Origin: Fratercula arctica
Lineage: Eukaryota; Chordata; Aves; Charadriiformes; Alcidae
Length of the DNA stretch: 64,000 nucleotides
Direction of reading: 5' to 3'
NCBI GenBank assembly: GCA_947846985.1
Contig: CANTUZ010000005.1
Span: forward strand, 19,564,389-19,628,388
The notes beneath the pieces are model-generated. The model saw only the letters and a list, made by a program, of their open reading frames with translations. It was not told where the DNA came from and ran no database searches. Numbering within the stretch: position 1 is the first letter of the stretch; each line of letters opens with the position of its first letter. Positions 47,674 through 61,109 of the stretch are shown one piece after another. The translations under genes were made by a program, and so were the position numbers.

Positions 47674-50600
47674 TGTATTAATATCTATTGCAACTTCTTC
47701 TACTATAGGTTAATTTTAATTGGAAATGTCTAGGTTTGTCTCTGTATAAATCAATATTTTATAAAGAAATGCACACTAGAAAACTATTTTTGGAAATAGA
47801 AATGACAATTCAATAAAAATAGTTTATACATATGCATCAAGGAAATAAAATAGGACCTCAGTATCAGTTGGGTAAAAAAATGGTTACAGTGCATAAAGCA
47901 CTTCATTGTCCCATTGCTTTGCAATTTTTGGCTTAAAATGTTTTTTCTCTGCTACTTTACAGAAGATATACTATAACTGCAGATTTTAAGATAAAGGTAT
48001 TTGCCACTCAATCTGAAACTCAAAGGTTTCTTCTATCTAATAGATAGTGATTATTTAATACGTTCTAGGTCTTGTCCTGTACATTACAATAATATAGTAG
48101 ACTGTTTAAAGTTGGCATACTGCCACATAGTTTTTGCACCATTGCAGAATCATTAGCCTGTTATCTCCTGTTTTACTCACCACACAAAATTAAGTAAACT
48201 TTAGTGATGTTCTCTACAGCAACTTATATATTCAGTCCATAACGACAAACAGAGAAAGAGTAAGAAATACACTTGACTTGGTAGAGGTAATAATCCTAAA
48301 TTATTCTTGCAACCAGTGGTTAGAGAAAAACAAGCTATCTGCAAGTTAGCGCGCCTTAAAAAAAGACTGCATTTTTTGCTCATATCTCCACAAATTTTGC
48401 ATCCTGATTTTAAAATTGAGTGTCTCAACTGCCACATTTATTTTCAGCAACTGCCACATCTACAGACCATCAGCTGACATTTTTTCCAATGTTTTATCCT
48501 GTATCTCAGTAATGACAACAGAGGATGACCAAGCTGTAAACTGGAATAACTGATGTCTTGCTAGGGATGTAGCTTCCCAGTATTCCTGCAATATTGAGGA
48601 GCTGTTCCACAGCATTGCTTAAATACCAAACATACATTGCTGCTTCTTACTGCCATGCTGGAGATCAGCACACCTTTTATTACTTTATATTTATTTTTCA
48701 TCTATCATAGAGTGATCAGAGAAATTGCTGGGCTGGAACCGAGCCTGTGAAAATACACAAAGCCATCCTAAAATGACTGTTCGTCAATACTGTTCCAAAC
48801 CTGTTCAAATACTTGGCTAAGGGGTGTGAAGACCTGGGCCTGCCAAATTCCCTGAAAGATAGGAAAAACAAAAATAAACAGCAAGCCAGCCTGGACAAAA
48901 AGGAGGTGGGAGAACTAAGCTTTTGTGTCATGCTCTCCACAAAAACATTTAATATTAATGCTTGCATCTAATTTGATCTGATACAAACTACCAGACAGCT
49001 TTTTGTTTTTCAGCACTGAAATAATTTCCTAATTGTACAATACAGAAAAAGTCTGCACACATGCATGCAGCTGAAGAAATGTACTTCCAAAGCCAGATGC
49101 ATGCAGCTGCAATGAACCTTTTTGCTTACCATGCCTCAACATTGGGTGGGGACAATAAATTAAGTTAATACAAGGGAAATTGAAAGTCTTTTTCAGATTA
49201 GCTCCTAGGTTACTTTTTTTGCTTTACAAGTGCGTATGTATATACACACACATTTACCTGCAGAGATGTTCAATGAAATCCATTTACATACTATCTTTTA
49301 TCCAGATATCTGGAATTCCTCCAGTAGTTCTACAGCCACTAATTTTGCTTAGAAATATTAGGATAACTATTGAGAAGGTAAACAGGAAACATTAAAAACA
49401 TATACTTCATGTCAGGAATAATTCCTGTAGTCTAAACCGATTATTTACCTACCACTGAAGCATAGTTATATCTGGTATGAAGTGTAAAAACTACTTAAGC
49501 CCAATTAGTAATAATACAAAACAGTTCTGGCAGTAACATGAAAATGTACAGTCATCTGCAGGATTAGTTTGACAGAAGAATACAATGCCCCAGAAGACAG
49601 AAGGCCTGATAGAGGCCTATTTTTCACTGCACTGGCACACTAATTCACTACTCAGAGAGAAAACACGTTATTTGTGATGTTTAAAGATCATTTCAGGCCA
49701 AAGGTGCTTGAGCAATCAGTCCCATCTGTCTCCGCATACCAGAACGGGAGTATCTGCAGCTCCTCCCCAGACTTCCTGGCTCCAGCGCTGAGCCACTTAA
49801 AGGAACGGTTCTCAAAACCCACGCAGCCTCCTGACTCGCAAACAGAACGCTCCTGCAGCCACCCTGCCTTCTCTCTACAAACAGAGAGGACCCACTGCGC
49901 AGAGGCAAGAGCTGGGCCTTCCAGTTCTGCTAAGTAAGACCTAGAAGTCCCTCAACAACTGCGGCTGAGTGAAGGGATCTTCATGTGTAGTCAGAAAACA
50001 CAAGTAGTTCGCTGTGATTAGCTGTGCTCAGTTCACTGCGGCATTATGGATGCTGCAGCAGCTGCTTCCAGCTTCTCACTGCGGCAGCGTTCACTCCATA
50101 GGCAGCTTTTCAGGCATCACTTCTCCATTACGGCTTTCCATCTCTCACACACACACACCACCAGCAAACAAAGTACAGATGCTAGGAGACAGGATAAATT
50201 GGATTAGTGGAGCCGCAGTAACTGGAAAGGGCAGGTAAACCACAGTAATTTACACAGCATTATAATTTATACAGTAAATTCTACAATTTATGCAGTAGTT
50301 TAAGCTCATCTGTTTTACCTTGCATTGCCTCAAACTAGGAACGTGATTTTCAAAGATCAGATGATGTGGGCAAATACATTGGATTGCTGAAATTATAACC
50401 TTATTTCTAATCTGTAAAATTAAGAAGACAGAAGTTCATCCCAGCTTGGCACCCAATCTCCAAGACTCCAGGTCAAGCAGTAATGTCACCTGATTCACTC
50501 CAGCACTCACATCTAGCAGCTATCTACTCGGCAGTGCACATGTCTCATCTCAACAGACATGAAGAAAGTGAGCACATGGAGCAAGTGAAGATGGATCAAA

Positions 50601-53600
50601 AGGTTGATGGGAAGAAGACAAAAAACAAAAGCATCACTGAAGACAGAAGCCACAGTTTCATCAGAGGATTAGCTGTGTCAGCCACCTGGGGATGGAGTCA
50701 ATTAGCAGGGAGAGGAGGAGCTTGAAAGGGTTATTCTAAGTGACTCTGATCAGAAGACCACGACTTTCCTAATGAATAGGTAAATTCCTTTCCTATAGGT
50801 ACCATTTTCAGAGACAGTTTTGTACAGAGCTCTCTGCTTAGCAATAATGCAGTCTTTGCAATCTTGGATGAATCACTCCTCCATTTCTTACAGCAAAACT
50901 AACACCTCTTGCCTCCCTAGCACTATGAGAAAGTGCAAGCAGCAGGCAGCCTTTATACTGTGTTCCAAAGATGAAAGTATTTGAATAAACATTAAGCAGT
51001 TGTACCCTGTCAAAATTCACCGGCAACACATGGTGGGGGTGAAAAAATAGAGACATTGCACAGGAAATGGAAAATAATAGGAAGGACCTTCCTATGGTAG
51101 GAATTTATTGACCAAAGAAAAGAGGAATGGCAGTCTGCAAACATAATACCAGTCTCTCTTCACCATCATGTTTGCTCCCTTTATTCCTGGGCAAGCCTAA
51201 AGAATACAGACCCCAGCTTGTTCCCATAGGAGGGTGACAGTTGCCAGTCTCATGCCCTGTGTGACCCCTAATTAGGTCCTCTGTCAGACGATTGTGCTGC
51301 CTAAATTCCAGAATCATGAAAAAAAAGCAATAAAACAGTCTGTGACCTCTGAAAGTGTACTATTTACTTTTCTGCAGTAATGTACATGAGCTGCTGTTTT
51401 CCCATTGGCTTTTCACTGCGTATATTCCAACATACTTCAAAGTGGGCACTCAAAACAAGACACTGCGAACTACTGCATTGTAAAGTACGCACCATGATCC
51501 AGGTCACTCACAATAAACTAACCTGAGGGCACTGTAACTTATTAACTCCTGGCATTGTTCACAGTTCTACAGCCACAGACCTGCTGAGAGCCTGTTGTAA
51601 TCACCAGCAACCAGCCTATCTCAGGAAGTTACTCTGGGGTACTACCAGTAGGAAAAGCTGGTTTACACAGATTTCTTTGAAACAAGATTAACAAGATGGC
51701 TTCAAATATGGCCTATTAAGGATCCATAATTAACCTTTGTAGACACTTCCCCATGTAATGATTTATCTTTCAGATTCAGTGCCATGAGACACATAATTAG
51801 CATTCATTGAGAATTCGTGGTCTCATTTGGAATGTTTTCTTTAAATTATAGTATTTAAGTTAATCCACTGCATTTTTGTCCCAGACACATGGAAGAATAA
51901 TGATGACTGGAAGGTTTTAAATTTCTCTTTCTACCTGACAGTAGGCAGAAATACAGGACAGCTGTTCCCAGAAAGAGGCAAATATGTCTCGTGGGAAAAA
52001 AAAGGAGTCATCAAACTGTAAAAGCAAATAATGCTGGTTGTGAAAATCATGCAATGCTACTGTACTGGTTAAAGGTGAGACTGACTTTGCTCCAAAATAG
52101 GAAAGAACTTATAGTCCCAGAGGGAAGCGAGCACAGGGTTTACTTTCTGGAATCATGACATGCCTGGAGCAGCAACACAATGGCAATTCCAAAAGGGCAG
52201 GAACGCTACTGCCACCCAATGAAGTTACAATTAAAAACCATGAGAAAATCTGAAGCAACGTGATCGTGTAGAACTAGCTCAGAGAGCGAGACGTAGAAGG
52301 CAGCAACATAGCTGATCTTGAATGAAGGTGGAAATAAAATGACATGAAGACAACTTTCTACCACACTTTTGCATATGCTGCTTGCCCTGACTTGTTATAA
52401 GTAGAAGTCACAGACATCACACAGGGACTATTTAAATAACACAGAAGAAGATAATATATTACACATAACTATCAGGAATAAGTTTTCCCTTCATTTTTGT
52501 CAGTCAGTAAAATCTGCTCTGACAGAAATGCCACCAAGATAACTACACCAATTTAATTACACAAGTCATTTCTTACAACGTCGCCCTCAGAAATCTGAAG
52601 TTCCAATTTCCTGAGCTAAGGATCGGTGGAAAACAGATATGCACGTAAACACTGCCTCCATTCAGAATCATCCACAGTGAAAAAAATGTCTGTAAACACA
52701 TCTTTCAAGGTATTTGTTTCAGGTTTTAAGCACTGAGATCTGTAAGCATTTAGTACTTCTGGTTTTGCAAAGGCCTGCAACAAACAGGAATATGGCCATG
52801 AACCTTGCTGATGAACCTCCCCAGTCTGCTGTTACGCAAAGTCCACTAGGACATAGAATTTAATCCTTTTTAAACTGCATCCAAGTATGCGTGCACAGGT
52901 ACAAATTCCAAATTATTCCTGGTTTTGAATGATAGCGTAATATAAAATTTCTGAACTAGAATTTTGCAGGGCTGAATATATAGATCTTTCCACCTCCCAT
53001 ATGAGTGCTCTTTCCCAGGAAGCTACAGGACTGTGCTCTTTTTCATTTGCTTTATTTCCATTTGCGTGAATCCTGCACAGTGTCACAGCACCAATTAGGC
53101 AGGAAACAGGAGTATTGCTGCACAGACTAGGAGGCAGTCTAATGGTGATCAGTGCACCCTGGTGAAATATAAGTGATGTGGATTTATATTCCCACAGACT
53201 GAGGAGGGAACAGAACTATCTTTCTGATTAACTTCTTAGAGAAGACTGGAGTTCCTCAGATTTGCTTTTGGCCACAAATCATTTGGTAGGCAGAAAATAT
53301 TCAAGAAGCGTACTGAGAATTTATCTAATGCCAACATATGTACAGTCTGCCAATTGCAAATGACAAATGTTCACATCAGTAAAAACCAACAGATATTCCA
53401 TGCCCCAGAACAGATTGCCTGGCATTGCTTGACATTATGAACAGTCATCCTGCTTGTCTATTAGGAGTAATTACAGTAATTGAATAAAAAGATCTTTTCT
53501 GTCTTTTCCTGCACTCTCTTCATTATTCCTAAACTGCCATCACACAGAAAATAAGATACTGGTGTAGATTACTGGCCCTATTAAACCACAAACAGGAATA

Positions 53601-56279
53601 GCAGAATATTGTTACTTTTCTTATGCAGAAATACTATTTACAATTAAAATCCTGTTCAACTGAGCTGAAGTTAACATAAAAATGGTTTCAAGTCAATAGG
53701 TAATAGCACAATTCTTACTAGCTGAAGGAAATCTACAGTCTACATTTTTCAGAAGCTGTAAACTGCCATTTTTTAAAATGCTAAGTAAGAATGCAGAGCA
53801 TCTTGCCTGATTCAGACTAAGCTTTCCCCATTTATTCCATGCACATAGTACACACTGAGAAAAGTGGTAACAGACATCTGTGACCTGTTTCTTCTAGGTG
53901 CGGTAAGACTGCACATTGGCCTACGTTTGGGAGTTTCTTGTAAATTCTTTCTCCTGCATTTCCAGCTCTGATAAATGAGCAGGGTACTTGCTGATCTCCT
54001 GTATTGCTTGGCAGGGGACAGCCCATTCCCATTTTCCACAAAAGCATCCCACATAGAGTGTGCTCACTCAAACTCTACACATGGCAAGAGTTTGACTATA
54101 AAACTTTATCACTATAAAAATAAGTACCGTTCTTACATTTTACTTTTTCATTTTTTCTGTACATTAAATCAGGCTTTGCAGGCTAAATGTCCAGGCTGGT
54201 TAGGGAAAATTAAAGAATCTTATCATGTTGGACTCCAAGATTACAGAACAGTTGCTATCAGTTAAAGCAACAGAAATAAATACATGGGGGAGAAGTTAAA
54301 GCCCTGTCTCAATATCAGCTCCACATACCTAGGGTTGTTTTTAAGCTCTTGAAATCACAAAAAGAAATGACTCACCCATGAGACTACTAACATAAATTTT
54401 TTTAAAACCCATGCCATATTTCTAGCTGACATTCTTAATGCAACCTACATCTTGTAGCAAAAGCCTTAATTTATGAACAATTACAAAGCTACATAAGACC
54501 AGATACTACAAATTTAAGAGAAAGTGTTTGGAATCTAGCCAGGTATCATGAAAGACTTGCTCAAACTGTGAAAAATCCTAACACAGAAACTTCCTATCTC
54601 GTGCATGATGTTGTGTACACCGTATTATAAATGTACGGGTCTTGATTACTCAGTACTATCCTATTGTCCAGCACATACTTCTTTCTATCTAGATAGCATT
54701 ACACTACTGTTCTCTTTAATTTTTAGCCAAGAATCTAACAAATTCACCATGATAGTTCTATAGACCAGTTTGTGAGAAGTGAGAAGGAAAAGGTAATAGT
54801 CACTTGGGCTTTCTTTTTAAAGTATACATTGGCTTCAACAACAATTATGGTAGCTCAAAAGCAGGTTTCAGTTGAGTTCTGTAAAAATCCTTTTGGTGCT
54901 GCCTAAGAAACTTTTCAGGCACTGAAAAAACAGACATGAAACTCAGTTAATGAATATGGTTTGCTTAAGTAACGTGTTTGTCTGCAATTCAAATAGTATT
55001 TTTTCTATCATTCGACTAATGGAGATGGTCTACTAGAAGTATATATCGCTTTTTCAGGGCACTCTCTGACCCCATACTAAATGAGTAAACATCTGTATTC
55101 TACAACTAGTCATACACACATCCTTCCTAAAAAATGATGCTTTCTCAGAAACAGAAATTGAATAGGAATTTACAGAATATAGCTGCCATACTATTTGGAT
55201 CACTGTGATTTCCTATCCCATCCTAAATGGGATTAACAGTCACCCTATAAAACTATTTTAATTCACAAGTAGATATCAAGTCAATAAATGGAAATGTTGT
55301 CTTCCTTTCCTTTGGGCTGGCTGACCATTCTGGAGAAAAAAGAATACCAAGATACTTTATCGGTAGACAACTCACTCATTAAATATCTTTCTAGCATTTG
55401 TTTTTGAACAAAGGATTTATATTCCTTCTATTATTAGTTTCCCAAAAGTATATTGTGACTTCAACTTTTGCATTCAGGTATTTAAGCATACCATATTTCT
55501 AAGATTTGTTTAGGGTCTCATGGTCATAATTACAGGGCGCTTTTTAAGCGGTACTTTAAATTAGACATAAATTTTATTTTTCATCTGTATTTAGCCCAGG
55601 GACGCAATGGAGAAGACACAATTTTTTAAAAAAGATAAGGCTAACACCTAACCATAAATGAACATGAATGAAAATAACCAGTCATCAACTGATGATGATC
55701 CATTCAGAGCACACAGTGACAAGGCAGTGACAAGTCAATTAATATGACACCATTAAAACACTATTATTGGTTATGACAACAAATATATTAAGATGTTTAT
55801 TTTAAATTCAATCAGATGTCAGTAGTGAAGTAAGCATCCCACTCCTGTTTTTGTTTTTAACATTACTAGATATCAAAGTACACAATTTCTACTTATATTC
55901 TGGAGTACTTATTGTCTCATTGTTTGTTAGCATTCTAGCCTCAGCCTCTTTTACTTTGGTGGCATTTCATTTTGGTTTGTAATTGGTTGGGTTTTTTTCT
56001 GTGTGGTTGGAAGAGTTTTCATTATTTTTTAAGCTCTAACTTATTTTGTCTCACTCACTATAGTATTTTAAAGATGTTCACTAAACATTTTAAAAATAGA
56101 AATATCTAAATGTAAACAGAAGAAAAAAAGTTTTTTAAGTAAGGTCATTCTCTTAACGTTACTTTTGGCAAATTCTGATCTTTTATTTCTTAAATTTGCC
56201 ACTTCCTCCTTTATCATCACCATTTGTTTTATCTTTGCTGTAACCTTAGTTCTCTTTTTACAGCAGCGGGAAACCACAC
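47674..56279. other. No gene recognised; one GC-richer patch
   Basis: 8.6 kb without recognisable genes or mobile elements. The only compositional change is at about 49,690-50,240, which is GC-richer and has more CpG than its surroundings, and contains a short CA run at 50,147-50,159. Confidence 0.5.
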
Positions 56280-57660
56280 TGGATGATATTCATTTTGAGA
56301 ATGTATTGGATTTGTGAGAGAAATTATGTGCATCAACAGCTGGATTTTGCCTTGATGAATTCCTCCACTGGCACACTGCAATCAAGTGAGCTTTCCTACC
56401 ATGTCTTCATTATCTCAATGAGGTGACAGCCTTGTTACTACACTCAGACTTCTGCTTGTTCCCCATGCTGCATTCATCAGTGTAGAGGCATTTCAGAGAA
56501 GCGCCCAAGCATGCTGATTCTTCACAACAGGCAGGACAGCTTTTACCATAAGGCTGCTGTGTAGGCACCTTCTTCCCATGTCTAAGCTTGAGATTCCACT
56601 GCAGCTCTGTTTTGTTGATTGCTATGCCACTTCAGTTCCCACCACCTGGGGCCTTGGCTTACCTACCCTCTCCCTAACTTCCTTAGTTGATTTTTGAGGA
56701 ATCAATCCCTCTCCCATTGTTTCTAGCTTAAATTTCTGCCTACCAAATTGGCCAGCTTGTTGGCAAAGATGTTTCTGCCCCATTCAGTCAGCTGGATCCC
56801 ATCTCTTAAAAGCAGCTGTGGACCCTCAAGAAGGGTCCCAGTCATAGAAACTGAAGTCCTTCTGCCGACACCAGCTATGCAACTAATTGTTAACCCACAG
56901 GATCCACCAAGTCCTCCTCAGACCCTTCCCCTCAGCAGTAGAATCAAGGAGAATACCACCTCCATCCCGACGTACTTGATCACTGCCCCAGTGCCCTTTG
57001 GTCATGCCTGATACTTCCCAGGTCACCTCTGGCAGTATCTTTGGCACCTATGTGGAGGAGCAGCAGGGCATGGTAGGTGGAATGTGAGGCAAGCCTTGGT
57101 AGCTCCTCCACAACATCCCAAAATCAAGCACCCAGCAAGCAACAAACCTCCCTAAATGACAAATAAGTTCAGCAGATGGAGACCTTTGTCCCCTGCAGTA
57201 GGGAGTCTCCAACCCTGATCACTTGCCACTTCCTTCTAGTGGTCCCAAATGGCTCGGTGAGCTAACAGAGATGCTCCATTTGAGGCACTCCCAGATCCTC
57301 ATCAGCTATGAGGGCAGCAAACCTATACTGTAACTGCAAGTTATGAGGTAGGGCTGGAGCCCTCCTCCCGGTGTGAGACATCACCAGCTTCTAGCCTTTG
57401 CCATGATGGGAGTTTCCACCTTCTGAATTCATAGGCAGAGGCTCTTCCCACCTCTCCGCTACGTTTGAAGGTTGAGGGTCACCCAGTGCCAGCTGACCAC
57501 TTTTCTCACCCTTTCAGATTCTGCAATTTGCTGACCTCCTCCCGTAGCTCTTTCACTTGGAGGCACAGCTCCTCAATAACATCACAGCTCTTGGCAGGCC
57601 AGAAGACCAAGTGCCCCAGCCCCAGGCACTCCATGCTGCCTCAGACTTGAGAAGCTGCAT
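56280..57660 (-). mobile_element. Decayed CR1 5' region with ORF1 (coiled coil plus esterase)
   Basis: The minus strand, read with frameshifts and stops, gives a heptad-like segment (LCLQVKELREEVSKLQNL near 57,510-57,570). It then gives the SGNH-hydrolase motif VGDSLLQGT (near 57,210), a REVCCLLGA block and a later GQKHLCQQAGQFG block near 56,750. That order is the ORF1 architecture of CR1 elements. The ends are approximate. Most CR1 copies lose this part through 5' truncation, so it derives from a longer insertion. It is clearly nonfunctional. Confidence 0.75.
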
Positions 57661-58275
57661 CCCCCTTTTGAAGTTCTGTCTGTGTCCAAGAGCCCAATAA
57701 TGAAGGGCCAGTGACTCCAAAACTTGAATTTACTCCTCCCCCCCGCCCCGGCTATTTGTTTCCTTTTACCACCTGATTAATAGTGGATAAATTTAAATTA
57801 TATAAGGTAAATTCACTGTGGGCAAATTCAATGATTTGGAGATGAGATTTCTACAAATAACTTCCTCGCTCATGTATAAGCAGGAATTCAATAAAACCCA
57901 AGCACCTATCACTAGGCACGCCTGCCCTTCCACTGTCAATGATGTACACAGTAACCTCTTGCTTACTACTCATCAGGAATGTACCATTCATGTTTGTGCA
58001 GTTCCTACATCAACAAATATATTGTGGAGATAGAGAGTAGCGTAGGGAATCTGTTTGGCCTTGATGAGACAAAGCTGTACCCGTGAGAGGTGCCTTGAGA
58101 GAAAAGTTAAGCAAGCGCCAGGAGATATCAGCAAGGAAAGGAATGTGAAAAGCAAAGCTGCTGCTCCACGTGAACAGTCAGAGATGACCAGTTAGAAGAC
58201 ACTGAGAAGCGCGTGGCAATCGACCTTCAACCTATCGGTAGGATGCTGCCTGTGCGCGGACAGCTCGTGAAGATA

Positions 58276-58586
58276 GCTGGCATTGGCTTACAGGACTGCT
58301 CAAAGGATGGGGAATCACAGGCTGGGTTGCGTCCCTTTTAAAGATAGGCGTAATGATTTTGATCGTGGTATTTGTTGTGTTGTTAATTGTTCCTTGTCTG
58401 TTCTATTGTTTGCAAAGAGGCTTGGAGCGAATGGTAAGAAAAATATGGTTTAATCAAGTAATGCTTGCAACTGAAGAGTCTTGGAGTGTTCAAAAACAAA
58501 AAGGGGGATTTGTGGAAGGATTTCTAATACGACAAGGTCACCCTGTGAACACTCCAAGCACTGAGGAGTTGGTAGCAGCTGTGTAG
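58276..58586 (+). pseudogene. Truncated env gene end: transmembrane anchor and cytoplasmic tail
   Basis: An open frame ending in TAG at 58,584-58,586 encodes a membrane-proximal segment with Trp and Gly, then a strongly hydrophobic stretch of about 20-25 residues, two cysteines, and a basic cytoplasmic tail. This matches the end of an alpharetroviral transmembrane subunit in layout. The surface subunit, fusion peptide and ectodomain are absent, so it is a fragment. The last 25 codons or so overlap the start of the 3' LTR. Confidence 0.7.
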
Positions 58587-58883
58587 GCCTGCCTTGACAT
58601 GAGTTTAAGAAAGGTTACTGTCGGACATGAGATAAGGAGGTGCTGACCAGAAAGAAGTGTAACAAAGGAAATGAAAACATCATACGTCAAGAAAGGTCGA
58701 CCAATGACAAGAAAGAATTAAGCGTGTGGACAGCTCGTGAGGATAACATGCAGCCAATTAGTAGGAGTTAGAGCGCATGAACAGAAATCATAATACTATA
58801 AATGTAACACTTAGGTTGAATAAAGTGGCATTAACCTGATCACATTGGTCTGCGTGTTATTGCTCGAGCCTTCCGCGTCAACA
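58511..58883 (+). mobile_element. 3' LTR of the endogenous retrovirus
   Basis: 373 bases from TGTGGAAGG to CGTCAACA, directly after the polypurine tract. A TATA-like box TATAAAT lies at 58,797-58,803 and a polyadenylation signal AATAAA at 58,819-58,824. Their close spacing suggests a very short R region. Confidence 0.75.
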
Positions 58884-58889
58884 ATATAT

Positions 58890-61109
58890 CAATATGCATA
58901 AATATATATTTACAGGTAGATAAATGTTGCTGTGCTACACCTGTGTAAATCCAGAGAATGACTCCTGTGAAGCAGCAGACCGTCCCTATGTATGCCAGGT
59001 CCAATTTTTTCCTGTTATATGTAAAGCCACAAATGAAAACTTGCAAATCTTTTTTCCTACATAATTAATTTGTACATGGATTGAAGAAGAATTTTTTGGC
59101 TTTCAAATTCAGAAATGCCCAAATCACTTTGCACAATTGCATATAAAATATGGGTAATGCTGTTACTGTGCTGTCAAATGTGACAGCCATTCTGTACTCA
59201 GCAATATTTCAAACACCATCCAAACGCAACCATACAAATGTCACCTCTGCCTATGGAACTTTATAAATGAAGCAATATTAATCAATTAAGGGACAGTGGA
59301 GTGCATGCAGAAGCAGCCAAGTCTACCTGAGGATTACAATAGGGAGTTCTGGGTGGGCAATCAAGTTTAAACTGCAGAACTGCCAAGGCACACGGATTCT
59401 CTGTACGATAAAACGGATTTCCGGTCTCACACAGAGGGAAACTGAGAAACTTTTGCCTATAGCCAGACAAGAGAAAATTCTGCTATTACGCCATTTATCT
59501 GTTGTATTCTAGTACACCATTTACCAAATCATTTTGACTTTTGCTCACAGAAATATATGATTAGGTATGCGGGCGGTCACTCCAAATTTCTGAAGACCAG
59601 TGCACACCAAATTAGTTTCTTTCCATCCTAGCCTTCGCGTACTGTACAGGTTTATAAATTGTGCAGTGCTCTAATGATGTGAACCTTCTGTTATAAACTA
59701 ACCCCAAAGAAACATGATAATAGGTCGCTGTTCATAAATGTTGTTACCACATTACCACTCTTAGGAGAAATGGCTGCAGCTCTGTGATGTCTCCTCAGCC
59801 TATACAAAGGCCTACGCAGCAGAGGCAATGCTAAGCTACTTGGAGCAGGCAACAGAAGCAGACCACTAGAAAGAAGATGATGGCTGCTCGATTAGGGCTT
59901 GCTTTTGGCATTGATAAAGCAGCCAGTCACTCAGAGTGACAGATTTTAAAGGTGAAGGAAACCACCATAGATCCATATCTAGTTTTTGTTGGTACAGGCT
60001 GGTGCAGAAGAAGTAGTTAGTTTGTGCTGGTGAATGGTTGTTAGGGGTACCCTGAGAGACACAGATCCTGACATAAGCTCAGGACGGTCAGTAAAACCAG
60101 ATACAGTTCCAGTGCTATCTTTTCCTCTCCTGGTATCCTGTCTTCAGGTTGGCACAAAAAAGTTTCTTCCTGCTTGGAAGAACAGTGTTAACCATAGGCT
60201 GCTTAGGAAGTATAAAAGTACAGTGCTGGTGGTAGTGAGAGTTAACAATGGAAGTGGGGAATAGAAGATATTTAAGGATAGCTCCCTACCCTAAAGTAGA
60301 AGTCACCTTGCTGTGCAACTCAGGTAAAGGCAGAAAAAGCAGATTTTGCGAATTAGTTACGGCATTTTAGGCCTTGCAGGAAAAGCTCACATTAAAAAAG
60401 AAAGTGCCTCTGCCTCCCATGACTTCAGAATTAGGAATCCAGCCTAAGCTCTATAGCTTACCTCTAGGTTTGAACCCTCTACAGAATGCTGTTTACCGTT
60501 TCTGACTTCCTTGAAAGTTTCTCTGCCTTGGACTAGAGGCATCAACTTTTTTCCTAATTGCTAGCCGCCCAATGATTGCAGTCCTTCTGTCTGGCATTTG
60601 AGCAGAGCACTTGCGCATTAAGCGGTAGCAGAGAGCACCTAATATTTTTGCACAGTCTAGAAATAAGGGAGGCCTCAGCACATGAAAGGGATGAGGATAT
60701 GAGAGAGCTAAGGGAGGATTGCTGGCATCTTGGCCAGAAGTCATGTCCTCAGACAGCAGGAAAGAAAGATCACTAGAATAAAATGAATTAGTTTTAGCTA
60801 TTTGAACAACTAATAGTTACTAACTAATAGTAATGATTCCCTTTAAGGAACTACTTCTGTCATCTTACTGAAGAACACACAGACAATTGAGGAAGCATGC
60901 AAAGAAATCAGAGCAACTTAATATAATTCCTGAAATGTTTTGGATGTTGGAAATGCTAGTATTTTAAGCAATACTTAAGGAATCAAAACACAATTACTCC
61001 ACTAAGCCATAGAAAGGGATTTTTAGGGGTTAGGCTTTTCCAGTAGCAAACTGATGGTTTCAAACGAATTGGAACATTTGATATACCAAATGAGATCTTG
61101 GTAGTTCTT
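58890..61109. other. No gene recognised
   Basis: 2.2 kb between the retroviral element and a CR1 copy. A few open frames below 85 codons occur without recognisable motifs. Confidence 0.5.

Larger units (their letters stand above)
58023..58883 (+). mobile_element. Internally deleted endogenous retrovirus (alpharetrovirus-like)
   Basis: An 861-base element running from TGTGG to CAACA. It contains about 235 bases of unclear origin that start like an LTR, then the last part of an env gene, a polypurine tract (AAAAAGGGGGATT at 58,499-58,510) and a complete-looking 3' LTR. gag, pol and most of env are missing, so it cannot produce virus. The copy-to-copy 18-base block GGACAGCTCGTGA(A/G)GATA appears in both parts (58,258-58,275 and 58,728-58,745). 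Confidence 0.75.
58017..58889. repeat. ATATAT flanks of the retroviral element (possible target-site duplication)
   Basis: ATATAT occurs at 58,017-58,022 directly before TGTGG and at 58,884-58,889 directly after CAACA. Six bases is the duplication length made by alpharetroviral integrases. The sequence is low complexity, so chance is possible. Confidence 0.5.

Noticed and set aside
49674..49937. 87-codon plus-strand frame in the GC-richer patch as a protein gene
   Set aside because: Open frames of this length are expected when GC rises. The translation is Ser/Pro-rich without motif, and the opposite strand is open too.
56748..57011. 87-codon proline-rich plus-strand frame
   Set aside because: It lies antisense to the decayed CR1 ORF1 region and has no independent support.
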